Part shown: piece by piece, positions 26,301 to 35,612 of the stretch
Position numbering within the stretch: the first letter of the stretch is position 1
Layout: each line of letters starts with the position of its first letter
DNA from: Stieleria neptunia
GTDB taxonomy: Bacteria > Planctomycetota > Planctomycetia > Pirellulales > Pirellulaceae
Reading direction: 5' to 3'
Assembly (NCBI RefSeq): GCF_007754155.1
Contig: NZ_CP037423.1
Location: forward strand, 8,180,938-8,244,937
Length of the DNA stretch: 64,000 nucleotides
The notes under the pieces: model-generated
Databases searched by the model: none
The model's input: the letters and a program-made list of their open reading frames with translations, nothing else
Told to the model about the DNA's origin: nothing
Made by a program: the position numbers and the translations under genes

Positions 26301-29300
26301 AACGATTTCGATTGCAAAACCCTTGTCTGCTCGGCGAGGACGCTCCGGTCCGCATTCAAGTCGACTATCAGACACAGCGGCGACAGATTTCGCTTTCTTG
26401 CAGCGGCATCGATCAATCGAACTGGCAACCGTTAGCCGTCGCGGACTTGAGCAGCACCGCCGGTGCGCGGCGTTCGGATCACTCCGCCTTGGTAGATGCC
26501 CGGCGGCGAGCCACCGAGTCGGTGTCCTCCGATCGGCTTTACCGCTATTGCGATCAGCTGGGCCTGAACTACGGGCCACGTTTCCGCGGCGTCACCGGGG
26601 GCTGGCGTGGCCCATTCGAAGCCATCGTCACGGTCGATTTCCCGGCCGCGGAGGATGCGAAGGATGTCGCCGATCCGCTCGGGTTTGGTCCCGCGCTCTT
26701 GGACAGTTGCTTTCACGGCATGATCATCGCCAGCCCGAATTTTGACGACGTCATCGACGGCTTGTACCTGCCCCAACAGATCGCATCGTTTGACGTGTTC
26801 CGCAAAGCGTGTTCGCCGTTGACGGCGCACGTGCGACTGATCTCGAAAGACGACTTTCGGATGGTCGCCGACATTGACATTTACGACGCCGATCAAAACC
26901 ACTGCGTCGCGATCCGTGGATTCGAATCGGTATCGGTGACGCGAACCAACCTGGAAGGTTCTGTTGACGAATTGTTGTACCGATACGTTTGGAAACCCGC
27001 GGCGCCGACACAGCCGCATGACACCGACACGAAACATCGGAAATGGCTGGTCTTTTGCGACCAAAGCGGACTGGCGGATGAACTGCTGGACCGATTGCCC
27101 GCCGACGAAAGAATCGTCACCGTTCAGCACGGCGCCAACTTCAAGCGTCTGCGCGATGACTCGTTCATCATCGATCCCGAGAACCGAGACCAATTCGATC
27201 GATTGCTGACGGACGTCGGTGATGGAGTGACCGATGCGGTCTATTTATGGGGTCTGGATGCACCCGACAACGTTGAACTCGCCGGCGACACGCTGAACAA
27301 GTCGACCGTTCTGACGACGCTGGCGCCGATGCACTTGGTCGCTGCCTGGCAATCGGCCGCGGATTCGAACCGACAATCCAAGATCGCTCGACTTTCGATC
27401 GTGACCTGTGGCGCCCAGCCGCCCGACGAAACGATGCTGCCGATTTCGGTCGCGGCCGGTCCGCTGATCGGTTTCGGACGGGTGATCGCCAGCGAATGCG
27501 GTCGTTTCAAAACCCGGCTGATTGATTTAGCACCCGCCGAATCGCCGAATATCGCGTCACCGATTGCCGATGACTTGCTGGCGGAGTTGGTCGAACGAAT
27601 CGACGATGAAGACGAAGTGATGATTCGCGACTCGATCCGATGGGTCCGTCGCTTCGTCCCGGCCGAGGAACAACCGCTTCATCCGGAAAGCCGGCGTCGC
27701 ATCCCGAGCGCCCTGCGGCTGGGCGATTCGTCGTCGATCGACCAACTGCGATACGAATCCGTCCCTGCGGCCCGTCCCGCCGACGGCCAGGTTGAGATCG
27801 AGGTTCTCGCGACGGGATTGAATTTCAGCGACGTGATGAAGGCGTTGGACCTGTATCCGGGATTGCCCGATGGACCGGTCGTGCTGGGCGCCGAATGCAG
27901 CGGGCGAATCCGACGTGTCGGGCCCGGTGTCACCGAGTTCAAGGTCGGCGACGAAGTGATCGCCGTCGCGCCGGGATCGTTCGCCACCCATGTCATCGTC
28001 AACCAACACCTGGTCGCGGCGAAACCGAAGTCGATCTCGCATCAGCAAGCCGCCACGATCCCGATCGCGTTCTTGACGGCCGAGTATGCGTTGAATGAAT
28101 GCGCCCGCATCCGCCCCGGCGAACGTGTTCTGATTCATGCAGCCAGCGGTGGCGTGGGCATCGCAGCGATGCAACTGGCCAAACTGGCCGGCGCCAGGGT
28201 ATTGGCCACGGCCGGCACGGATGAAAAGCGTGAGTTGGTGAAACAGCTCGGTGCCGAAACGGTGATGAATTCGCGCGATCTTCAATTCGCCCGCGAGACG
28301 CTGGAACAGACCGACGGAGAAGGTGTCGATGCGATCCTGAATTCGTTGCCCGGCGAAGCGATCACGAAAGGACTGTCGATTCTGAAAACCGGTGGACGCT
28401 TTTTGGAGATCGGAAAACGCGACATCTATGCCGACGCCTCGCTGGGGTTGGAAATCTTTAAAAACAACCTCGCCCTCTTCGCAATCGACCTGGATCAACT
28501 GTTTCGCGAGCAACCCGAACGGATGGGCCAGATGCTTCGTCGCCTGGTGCCGCGTTTCGATACCGGTGAGCTGGCGCCGCTGCCGGAGACGTCGTTTGAG
28601 GCCGATGAAACTCGCGATGCGTTTCGGTTCATGCAGCAAGGAAAACACATCGGCAAGGTCGTCGTGGATTATCGCGACGCCCCGTCGGACGTGTTTGCCG
28701 GACAGTACGCGCCACTCCGATTGTCGGCCGAACGAACGTACTGGATCGCCGGCGGATTGGGCGGATTCGGATTGCGCGTGGCGCAGTGGCTGGTCGATTG
28801 CGGTGCGCGGCACTTGGTGTTGGGCGGACGCAGCGCGGTCGTTGCGGGGGACACGCAATCGGTATTGGACGAGTGGTCGGCGGCTGGGATTGATGTCCGG
28901 GTGATGCCGGTGGATCTGACGTCGACGGATTCGGTGCAATCGGTGGTCGATCAAATCGATCGCGACTGTCCGCCGCTGGCCGGGGTCTTTCACACGGCGA
29001 TGATTCTGGAGGATCGCTTGTTGGTCGATCTGGACCGCGCCACGCTGGATCGGGTACTCGGCCCGAAGGTCTTGGGCGGTTGGAACCTGCACGCGGCGAC
29101 GTGCGAACACGACCTCGATCACTTTGTTCTCTTTTCGTCGCTGTCGAGTGTGTTCGGGCACGCCGGTCAGGCGAATTACGCTGCGGCCAACGCGTTCCTG
29201 GATTCGCTGGCCCACTATCGGCGATCACTCGGCATGCCAGGTTTGGCCGTCAACTGGGGGCACGTCGGGCAAGTCGGCTATCTGGCCCAGCGCGGTGAAC

Positions 29301-29986
29301 TGAGCGAGCGTCTGGAGCGTCAGGGCGTGTTGACGTTCTCCGCCGACGAGGCGATGCGTTGTTTGGAACAGGCGATGCAAACCGACGCCGTCCAACAGAG
29401 CGTGTTGCGGATGGATTGGACGCGTTGGCGAGGGCTGGGCATCACCGGAGAGGTGTCACCACGTTTTGCACACTTGTTGCGTGGAATGGCGGAAGAAACA
29501 AGCGACGGGGACCCTTTGGCCACCGCAGGAGAAGTTCGCGACGCGACGGCCGACGCCAGGTACGCGATGGTTGCTAAAATCATCGGATTCAAGGCGGCCT
29601 CGTTGCTGGGGATCGCCCTGGAGAACATGCCCTGGGATCGGCCCTTGTTGTCGATGGGATTGGACTCGCTGATGGCCGTGGAAATGCGAAACTGGATCGA
29701 AAGCCGACTGGAGATTGATTTGCCGATTTCCGAATTGATGCGCAGCGAAAGCTTGCGAGAGGTCTGCCGCAGCGTTTCAACGATCATCGAGACAGGCACG
29801 ACGCAGCTGAATGAAGCGGCGACAAGCGACGCGGAGTCCGATGGCGCAGAGACGGGTGACGCGGAGACGAGCGGCGCGACGGCGGCAGAATTGCTGGAAC
29901 AATTACCGGCGATGTCGGATGCCAACGTCGACGCCTTGTTGGCACAACTGCTTGACGGCACCGCCCCCGGACAGCCTCGTGAATGA
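23363..29986 (+). CDS. Reducing type I polyketide synthase (KS-AT-DH-ER-KR-ACP)
   Basis: 2207 aa from ATG 23363; GTG 23420 (just before NDFRPIAIIGMGCRFPGG) is an equally good start. Domains in order are as follows. KS: VAIDTACSSS Cys near 198, EAHGTGTP His near 333, KTNIGH His near 371. AT: GHSVGE Ser near 648, with YAFHS motif. DH: DHRVRNACMMP His near 947. ER: LIHAASGGVGIA near 1590. KR: YWIAGGLGGFG near 1795, GQANYAAANA Tyr near 1939. ACP: MGLDSLMAVE Ser near 2102. All key residues are present, so a fully saturated two-carbon extension is expected. No loading module is present; the starter probably comes as an acyl thioester from elsewhere. The stop overlaps the NRPS start by 8 bp. Confidence 0.9.
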   Translation: MPPTISALTISRLRTLIKPVTNDFRPIAIIGMGCRFPGGCDSPESYWRLLEMGRDAITLTPQDRWSLEKFYAPGQARPGKTQSRWGGYVDGIDQFDPQLFGISPREAASMDPQQRMLLETAYRAAEDAGVPLESMAGRPISVHVGISSFDYAVGALSYRDRGVIGPYSNTGGSSSIAANRISYCFDLRGESVAIDTACSSSLIAVHMACQNLQSGANHMALAGGVNALILPDFFVAFSQLGVLSPDGRCKTFDASANGYVRSEGAGMVLLKRLDDAIADGDSIYAVIHGSATNQDGRTDGMTVPSQTAQQSLIESALQTAGLTGQDISYVEAHGTGTPIGDPIEARAISHCYGRPGSDVCRIGSVKTNIGHLEAGAGIASVIKVALSLKHQSIPAHLNFETPNSDIQFDANGLRVPRSTEPWDCDGPRLAGINGFGYGGANAHVIVGQPPQDVPKGSTPAVDTPPLMLPISAHDQTALAETASQLADWLDQGDVCLADVAATAARRRTHHDWRSVVVGSDRRDWVRQLRDIAGDCDSHARRAHLNAHGQDDTPPPIAFVCSGQGPQWWAMGRGLLESDPIFRDTIERCDQEFSKHVGWSLIDELCRDEDASRMNETAIAQPSLFALQTALAAVWESKGIRPSIIVGHSVGEIAAAHVAGALDFADACLVAIHRGRTMDAATSKGAMIAVGLSPDEIEPWIAKLGDNVSIAAINGPASLTVSGCAIEIEALYQRLDQAGIFCRRLEVEYAFHSVQMDPVRDELLRSLATIQPKPTHTPFVSTVTGDVMPGTEVDGEYWWHNVRKSVRFSDAMDILADQGVELAIEIGPHPVLRYAIAECFAKHHRSILAVASLSRKKDDAVQIADSLGQLYAWGYPIDWNVNAPADAEFVKLPAMAMNKQSLWFESHESKLSRQANPGEPILGQRIDGPNPSWQTRIDLRLQESLADHRVRNACMMPAAAMLELAIAAGTIVGESDAVSLKRFRLQNPCLLGEDAPVRIQVDYQTQRRQISLSCSGIDQSNWQPLAVADLSSTAGARRSDHSALVDARRRATESVSSDRLYRYCDQLGLNYGPRFRGVTGGWRGPFEAIVTVDFPAAEDAKDVADPLGFGPALLDSCFHGMIIASPNFDDVIDGLYLPQQIASFDVFRKACSPLTAHVRLISKDDFRMVADIDIYDADQNHCVAIRGFESVSVTRTNLEGSVDELLYRYVWKPAAPTQPHDTDTKHRKWLVFCDQSGLADELLDRLPADERIVTVQHGANFKRLRDDSFIIDPENRDQFDRLLTDVGDGVTDAVYLWGLDAPDNVELAGDTLNKSTVLTTLAPMHLVAAWQSAADSNRQSKIARLSIVTCGAQPPDETMLPISVAAGPLIGFGRVIASECGRFKTRLIDLAPAESPNIASPIADDLLAELVERIDDEDEVMIRDSIRWVRRFVPAEEQPLHPESRRRIPSALRLGDSSSIDQLRYESVPAARPADGQVEIEVLATGLNFSDVMKALDLYPGLPDGPVVLGAECSGRIRRVGPGVTEFKVGDEVIAVAPGSFATHVIVNQHLVAAKPKSISHQQAATIPIAFLTAEYALNECARIRPGERVLIHAASGGVGIAAMQLAKLAGARVLATAGTDEKRELVKQLGAETVMNSRDLQFARETLEQTDGEGVDAILNSLPGEAITKGLSILKTGGRFLEIGKRDIYADASLGLEIFKNNLALFAIDLDQLFREQPERMGQMLRRLVPRFDTGELAPLPETSFEADETRDAFRFMQQGKHIGKVVVDYRDAPSDVFAGQYAPLRLSAERTYWIAGGLGGFGLRVAQWLVDCGARHLVLGGRSAVVAGDTQSVLDEWSAAGIDVRVMPVDLTSTDSVQSVVDQIDRDCPPLAGVFHTAMILEDRLLVDLDRATLDRVLGPKVLGGWNLHAATCEHDLDHFVLFSSLSSVFGHAGQANYAAANAFLDSLAHYRRSLGMPGLAVNWGHVGQVGYLAQRGELSERLERQGVLTFSADEAMRCLEQAMQTDAVQQSVLRMDWTRWRGLGITGEVSPRFAHLLRGMAEETSDGDPLATAGEVRDATADARYAMVAKIIGFKAASLLGIALENMPWDRPLLSMGLDSLMAVEMRNWIESRLEIDLPISELMRSESLREVCRSVSTIIETGTTQLNEAATSDAESDGAETGDAETSGATAAELLEQLPAMSDANVDALLAQLLDGTAPGQPRE

Positions 29987-32900
29987 CGCTTTGGACAGTC
30001 TGTCAGGCCAACAAAAACGCGAATTGCTAGCCCGTTTATTGAAGCAAAAGGCGGCCGCGCAGCAAAACGCGGCCGCGCAGCGCGAACGGCAGCCGCATGA
30101 TTCCGGCGAGTTTCCGCTTTCGGCGGGTCAACAAGCGTTGTGGTATGCGTACCAGCGGGCTCCTCAGGTCACCGCGTACAACGTCGCGCTGCCGTCGCGG
30201 TTTCGCTCGGCGATCGACCTGGATGCGATGCGGCGTTCCGTCGAAGCGTTGGTCGATCGGCACAGTGCGTTGCGGACGGTGTTTGCCGAATCGGAATCGA
30301 CGCATCAGCCCGTGCAGCGAATCCAGACCACGCTGACGCCGGAGTTTCGCGTCGTGGAGACGCCGTCGGCAAGCCAAGCCGAACTGGCCGCATGGGTGAC
30401 CGACGAGATCAACCGGCCGTTCGATCTGACACGTGGCCCACTGCTTCGTCTGGCAGCGTTTCGAATCGCCGCCGATGATGTCGTCATGGTCGCGACCACG
30501 CACCACATCGTGGTCGATTTCTGGTCGTTGGTTTTGATCATGGACGAAATCCGTCAACTGTATCCCGCGTTGGCCAACGGTCGGCAACCGAATCTGGCAG
30601 CGGCGCCGTGCAACTACGAACGTTTCGTATGCGCCCAAGCCGATCTGGTGACCAGCGACCGTGGCGAGCAGATCGCCGAATATTGGCAAACTCAATTGGC
30701 CGCTGTCCCAGCGGTGATCGAGTGGCCGACCGATTTTGAACGTCCGGCGTCGTTCACGCACCGTGCGTCGGTGGTTCCGCTGAATTTTCCGCCCGGAATG
30801 GGCGCCAAGGTCACGGCGCTTTCGCGGCGATTGGGCGTGACCGGAAACGTCGTCGTGATGGCGTTGCTGCAGGTGCTGGTCGGACGGTTTGCGGGCCAGG
30901 ATTCGTTTTCGATCGGGACACCGTTTTCGGGCCGGAGCCAGCGGGAGTTCGAAAAGACGGTCGGCTTCTTCGTCAACCTGCTTCCGATCACGGTTGATCT
31001 GTCCAGCAACCCGACGCTGGAACAATTGATCGCGACGGTCGGACAAAACATGATCGACGCCTTGGCGGGCGAATCGTTGCCGCTGGCTGAAATCGTTCGC
31101 GCCAGTGGCGTCGGGCGTGACCCGCGTCGCCACCCGCTGTTCCAAGTCTCCTGCACGTTCGAGAAATCACAGATCGCCAGCGAACAAGGTCGTGCGGGTT
31201 TCGTCATCGGCAACGATCACGTCTTCGATGACTTCGCCGGCATGCGACAAGAGAGTTTTCCGGTCCAGCACACGAGCTGTCACTACGACGTCGAGTTTGT
31301 CTTCGAACTGCATGGCGACGAATTGCGTGGCATGATCTGTTATTGCCGCGACCTGTTTGCCGCCGACACGATCGATTCGATGGCAAATCAGTTTGTTGCC
31401 TTGTCCGATCAGCTGGTCGCCGATCCGCGACAGCCGGTCAAAAATGTCCCCTGGTCCGGTTGCCAGCCCGCGGCCCCACATGATTCGGACCACAAACGCG
31501 AGACCCTGATCGACTTGCTGGGCGATTCGGATCACGAGATCGTGGCCGCCGCACAACGATTCGCGACACTTCTGCAGCGGCGTGGTGTCGAACCCCGTGC
31601 ATTGGTTCCCGTTTGCATGAAACGCGGTCGCGATGCTTGGGTCGGAATCCTGGGCGTGATGTATTGCGGAGCGACGCCGATTCCGATCGACGCCGATCAA
31701 CCGGCGGTCTCATCCGAGGTGCTCCGACACGATGCGGTGATTAAAACGGTCGTTGCCGCCCCGAACGATCCTTGGGCAAACGCATTCGGCGCGGACATCG
31801 TTTCGGTAGACCAAGTGGATCACCAGGACACTTCGACGTGTTTGCCTTGTACGCCCGACGACCTGGCCTATGTGATCTACACGTCGGGTTCGACTGGACG
31901 GCCGAAGGGCGTCATGGTTTCTCACGCCGCGATCAGCAATGCGATGCGTTGGCAAGAGCGTGCGACGCCGTTTTCACCGTCCGACCGTGCGCTCGTTCTG
32001 CTGTCCCATCAGTTCGATGCGACGTTGCCGCTGGTCGTGACCACCGCCCAACAGAACGCGTCGCTGGTCTGGCCCGATCAAATCGACCGCCTGGACCTGG
32101 ACCAATTGATCGAACAGATCTTGCGCGATCGCATCACGATTCTGCAGACCGTGCCCAGCGTCTTGCGGGCGATCGCGGCGCATCCCCGATTTGCCGAGTG
32201 CACGTCGGTGCGTCAGATTTGGACCGGGGGCGAAGCGATGCCGAGCGAGTTGCCGGAATGGATTCATTCCAAACTGGATTGTGAACTCTGGAATTTTTAT
32301 GGTCCGACCGAGGCCGCATGCCAGGTCACCGCGCATCGCGTCAGCCACGTCCCGCCGGATCGTCGCATTCCGATCGGCCGCGAGATTGATGGGGTGCACG
32401 TTCATCTGGTCGACACGCAATTGGCTCCGGTCCCCGTGGGTGTTCCGGGACAGATCGTGATCAGCGGTCGCGGCTTGGCGGACGGTTATCTCAATCAACC
32501 CGAATTGACCGAACAATCCTTCCTCGCGTCGCAACAGATCCGCGACGGCGACGGCAAGCCGAGCCGAGTTTATCTGACGGGCGATCTCGGTCGCCGACGC
32601 GGCGATGGCACGATCGAGTTTCTGGGACGCGTCGATCATCAGATCAAGCTGCGCGGTTATCGCATCGAACTGGAAGAAATCGAGCGAACGATCGAACGTT
32701 TCCCCGGCGTCGAGCGTGCGGCGGTCAAAGTGATCCGGCCCGGATCGCGGGGCGAACGCCTTGCCGCCTTCGTCGCCGGGGTGGATGCATCCCAGCGAGA
32801 ATCACTCAACCGTCACCTTTCGACCAGCCTGCCCCCGTACAAGCGGCCCGCAACAATCCACGTGCTCGATCAACTTCCGCTCAATGCGAACGGAAAGATT

Positions 32901-34085
32901 GATCGCAAGCGGCTAACGGAACCGGTGTCCGACGACACGTCGGTCGACGATTCGCTGCGACCGCGTAACGCACTCGAAACGTTTTTGGAACGTCGGTTCG
33001 CCGCCGCGTTGGAGCAAGATTCAATCGGGATCGACGTCAATTTTTTCGAAGCCGGTGGAACGTCGTTGCAGGCAGCGGTGTTGACGTCGGAGCTGTCCGA
33101 TGAGCTCGGTTTCTCGATCCCCACCGCGCTGCTGTTCGATTTGGGCGACATCCGTTCGGTCGCCAGCCGTTTGGTGGATCTGCATGAAGCGAGCCTTCGC
33201 GACCGTTTCGGAGACGCATCGATCCGCGAATGTCGTCCTGCCGTTTCGGCGAATGAAACAGAATCGGAGAAGGATGCGGATGCGTTGTTGGTCGAACTGA
33301 AACGATCCGATGATGCGGCCCCCGTGTTCATGATTCACCCGCCGGGCGGCATCGTGGTCTGTTACCGCGAATTGGCCGGGAGGCTTCCCGAGGATCAGCC
33401 GCTGGTGGCGATTCGTTCGCGGGGGCTGCACGGCGCGGAACGTTTGCCGAGCACGTTGAGCGAGATGGCGAGCGACTATGTCCGATCGATCCGGCGTCGC
33501 CAGCCGTCGGGTCGCTATTTCATCGGCGGGTGGTCACTCGGCGGCGTCATCGCATTCGAAGTCGCGCGGCAGCTTGCCGCCGGCGGCGCGGATCTGGCCG
33601 GATTGATTCTGTTGGATTCCACCGTTCCCGAGCGGTGCGATCCGGAATCGGCCTCGGCGGGACTGGAGTATGGTCTGGATCTGTCGCTGGACGAACTCAG
33701 TGAACTTTCCGCCGACGAGCAATTGCCGTTTTTGTATCAACACGCGCAGCGACTGGGCGTGCTGCAAGAGGACACACCGACGGCGGTCGTCCAGAAAGCC
33801 ATCGCCGATCTACAGCGGTTGTTCGCCCACCATGTGGAGCTTTGCCAAGGGTATGAGATTCAACCGATGGACGCGCCGGTGTTGCTGTTGCGTCCGCGGG
33901 ATGTTCCAGGCAAGGCCGATCAGCGCCCCGATCGTGGTTGGGGACGTTGGACCGGTGAGGTCACCGTGAGCACGGTCAGCGGGCATCATCACAGCATGGT
34001 GAAGTCGCCCGGAGCCGGCGAGATCGCCGAGCAGATTGTTCGGTTTGTGGCTTCGGCGGGAATCAGGGGAGGGATGGCAGAATGA
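29979..34085 (+). CDS. Nonribosomal peptide synthetase module (C-A-PCP-TE)
   Basis: GTG at 29979 overlaps the PKS stop, giving 1368 aa. C domain: TTHHIVVDFWSL, with catalytic His near 176. A domain: LAYVIYTSGSTGRPKG near 630, FYGPTEAACQ, YLTGDLGRRRGDG and LPLNANGKIDRKRL. PCP: EAGGTSLQA, Ser near 1029. TE: GGWSLGG Ser near 1186, with a terminal SGHHHSMV His. The enzyme should condense the PKS-bound acyl chain with one amino acid and release it by the TE. The A domain lacks a clear first core motif ('L-T/S-YxEL'), and its binding-pocket residues do not match a code I can assign, so the amino acid is unknown. Confidence 0.9.
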   Translation: MNDALDSLSGQQKRELLARLLKQKAAAQQNAAAQRERQPHDSGEFPLSAGQQALWYAYQRAPQVTAYNVALPSRFRSAIDLDAMRRSVEALVDRHSALRTVFAESESTHQPVQRIQTTLTPEFRVVETPSASQAELAAWVTDEINRPFDLTRGPLLRLAAFRIAADDVVMVATTHHIVVDFWSLVLIMDEIRQLYPALANGRQPNLAAAPCNYERFVCAQADLVTSDRGEQIAEYWQTQLAAVPAVIEWPTDFERPASFTHRASVVPLNFPPGMGAKVTALSRRLGVTGNVVVMALLQVLVGRFAGQDSFSIGTPFSGRSQREFEKTVGFFVNLLPITVDLSSNPTLEQLIATVGQNMIDALAGESLPLAEIVRASGVGRDPRRHPLFQVSCTFEKSQIASEQGRAGFVIGNDHVFDDFAGMRQESFPVQHTSCHYDVEFVFELHGDELRGMICYCRDLFAADTIDSMANQFVALSDQLVADPRQPVKNVPWSGCQPAAPHDSDHKRETLIDLLGDSDHEIVAAAQRFATLLQRRGVEPRALVPVCMKRGRDAWVGILGVMYCGATPIPIDADQPAVSSEVLRHDAVIKTVVAAPNDPWANAFGADIVSVDQVDHQDTSTCLPCTPDDLAYVIYTSGSTGRPKGVMVSHAAISNAMRWQERATPFSPSDRALVLLSHQFDATLPLVVTTAQQNASLVWPDQIDRLDLDQLIEQILRDRITILQTVPSVLRAIAAHPRFAECTSVRQIWTGGEAMPSELPEWIHSKLDCELWNFYGPTEAACQVTAHRVSHVPPDRRIPIGREIDGVHVHLVDTQLAPVPVGVPGQIVISGRGLADGYLNQPELTEQSFLASQQIRDGDGKPSRVYLTGDLGRRRGDGTIEFLGRVDHQIKLRGYRIELEEIERTIERFPGVERAAVKVIRPGSRGERLAAFVAGVDASQRESLNRHLSTSLPPYKRPATIHVLDQLPLNANGKIDRKRLTEPVSDDTSVDDSLRPRNALETFLERRFAAALEQDSIGIDVNFFEAGGTSLQAAVLTSELSDELGFSIPTALLFDLGDIRSVASRLVDLHEASLRDRFGDASIRECRPAVSANETESEKDADALLVELKRSDDAAPVFMIHPPGGIVVCYRELAGRLPEDQPLVAIRSRGLHGAERLPSTLSEMASDYVRSIRRRQPSGRYFIGGWSLGGVIAFEVARQLAAGGADLAGLILLDSTVPERCDPESASAGLEYGLDLSLDELSELSADEQLPFLYQHAQRLGVLQEDTPTAVVQKAIADLQRLFAHHVELCQGYEIQPMDAPVLLLRPRDVPGKADQRPDRGWGRWTGEVTVSTVSGHHHSMVKSPGAGEIAEQIVRFVASAGIRGGMAE

Positions 34086-34203
34086 TGGGAGCATGACCCT
34101 CGTTCCAAGGCTCCGCCTTACGCCGTGAACGATTTGTTAGCGGCAGGGCGCGAGCCCTCCGGTGTTTGGGTACTGAGTACTGAGTACTTGCAACCCGCTG
34201 TTT

Positions 34204-34785
34204 TCACTCTAAACGGAAGGTCTGTTCGACTTTGGTGTATTCGCGGCGTCCGACGCGTGCGATGGTGTGCAGGGCTTTTTGGTCGACCAGGCTGTCTTCG
34301 ACGTGGAAATAGACGACGTTACCGATCACCAGGTTCGCTCCGGCGGGGCCGGTGCCCAGGGTGATCGCCGAATGCAGGGTGCATTCCATGGCGGCGATCG
34401 AGGACTTTACGCGGGGCGGTTGGACTTTGACCGAGTCGATCGGCTCGACCCCGACGTGCTGGAACTCGTCGATTTCCGAGCCCACTTCGTCGCTGCTTCG
34501 GTGCATCGCTTGGGCCACCGACTCGGTCACGATGTTGACCACGAACTGGCCGGTGCGGCGGACGTTTTCCAGGGTGTCTTTGGGCAGGCCTTGGGCGTTG
34601 TTGGCCGGGGCGAAGCAGACCGTCGGCGGATTGGCGCCGACGCCGCTGAAGAAAGAAAACGGCGCCAAATTGGGCACGCCGTCGACTGACAGCGTCGACA
34701 CCCAGGCGATGGGCCGGGGCGTGATCAATTGAACCAACCGCAGGTAGGTTTCTTGCAGCGTCAGTTTTTCGACGTCAAATTCCAT
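34204..34785 (-). CDS. Flavin reductase-like FMN-binding protein
   Basis: ATG at 34783-34785, 193 aa. The split-barrel flavin reductase pattern is clear: RLVQLITPRPIAWVSTLSVD, then VPNLAPFSFFSGVGANPPTV and KDTLENVRRTGQFVVNIVTE. Family members bind FMN and act as NAD(P)H:flavin oxidoreductases or unknown oxidoreductases. It is convergent with the NRPS gene and in the opposite direction, so it need not belong to that pathway. Upstream starts at 34887 would overlap the IMPase gene. Confidence 0.85.
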   Translation of the reverse strand: MEFDVEKLTLQETYLRLVQLITPRPIAWVSTLSVDGVPNLAPFSFFSGVGANPPTVCFAPANNAQGLPKDTLENVRRTGQFVVNIVTESVAQAMHRSSDEVGSEIDEFQHVGVEPIDSVKVQPPRVKSSIAAMECTLHSAITLGTGPAGANLVIGNVVYFHVEDSLVDQKALHTIARVGRREYTKVEQTFRLE

Positions 34786-34811
34786 TTCGGTCTCCGGAGA
34801 GTCAAATCCGA

Positions 34812-35612
34812 TCAATCGCTGCCGAGCAGGCCGACCATGGTTTCGTGCATCGGCTTGGTCGCGGTGACACAGAACTTGGGCAACCAATCGTCCAATTCGG
34901 ATCCGTCATAGGCGGTCAGTTGTGCCCCGGCCTCGCGTGCGATGACGGTTCCGGCGGCGGAGTCCCAGGGGCAGACGTTGGTCGCCCAGTAACCGTCCAG
35001 GCGTCCGGCGGCGACGTAGCACATGTTGAGTGCACAGGAGCCGAGGCGGCGGAGTGACCGGCAACGCTCCAGGACTTTGACGAACCGGGTGACTTCCGGT
35101 GAATCCCCTTTGACGCCGGCGGGAAAACTGCAGGCGACGAGCGCCTGGGACAAGTCTTCGCAATCGCTGGCTCGGATCGGCCGCCCGTTGAGGTGTGCGC
35201 CGGCACCATCGACGGCGGAAAAGAGTTCGTTGGAAACGGGATCCAGGATCACGCCCAACCGCATTTTTCCGGCGTGGTACAGGCCGATCGACACGGCAAA
35301 GGATTGCAAGCGATGCACATAATTGACGGTTCCGTCGAGCGGATCGACGACCCAGCACGGCGGCGCGTCGGCGTCGCCACTGCGGACCGCGGCGGGAGGA
35401 TCATTTTCACCCTCTTCTTCGCCGACGAACGCATAGCCGTCGTAACCCTCCATCAGGATCTTGCGAATCGCTTTCTGTGATGCCAGATCCGCATCGGTGA
35501 CGAGATCTTTGGGGGCTTTTTCCGAGACGGTTCGGTTTTCCCATCGGCTCAGCAATTCCACGGCGCCGGCCTTCGCCGCCGTGATCGCCAGGTCCAAGTG
35601 TTCTTGATTCAC
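34812..35612 (-). CDS. Inositol monophosphatase-family phosphatase
   Basis: GTG at 35610-35612 overlaps the kinase stop by 3 bp (GTGA), giving 266 aa. All metal-site motifs are present: AFVGEEEGE, then PCWVVDPLDGTVNYVHRLQS and NVCPWDSAAGTVIAREAGA. Substrates of the family include inositol phosphates, PAP and histidinol phosphate; the motifs do not decide between them. Translational coupling to a Ser/Thr kinase is unusual and suggests joint expression. Confidence 0.85.
   Translation of the reverse strand: MNQEHLDLAITAAKAGAVELLSRWENRTVSEKAPKDLVTDADLASQKAIRKILMEGYDGYAFVGEEEGENDPPAAVRSGDADAPPCWVVDPLDGTVNYVHRLQSFAVSIGLYHAGKMRLGVILDPVSNELFSAVDGAGAHLNGRPIRASDCEDLSQALVACSFPAGVKGDSPEVTRFVKVLERCRSLRRLGSCALNMCYVAAGRLDGYWATNVCPWDSAAGTVIAREAGAQLTAYDGSELDDWLPKFCVTATKPMHETMVGLLGSD

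Noticed and set aside
27557..29215. 552 aa minus-strand frame opposite the PKS
   Set aside because: Shadow of the GC-rich PKS codons on the other strand; the plus strand shows full ER and KR domain motifs there.
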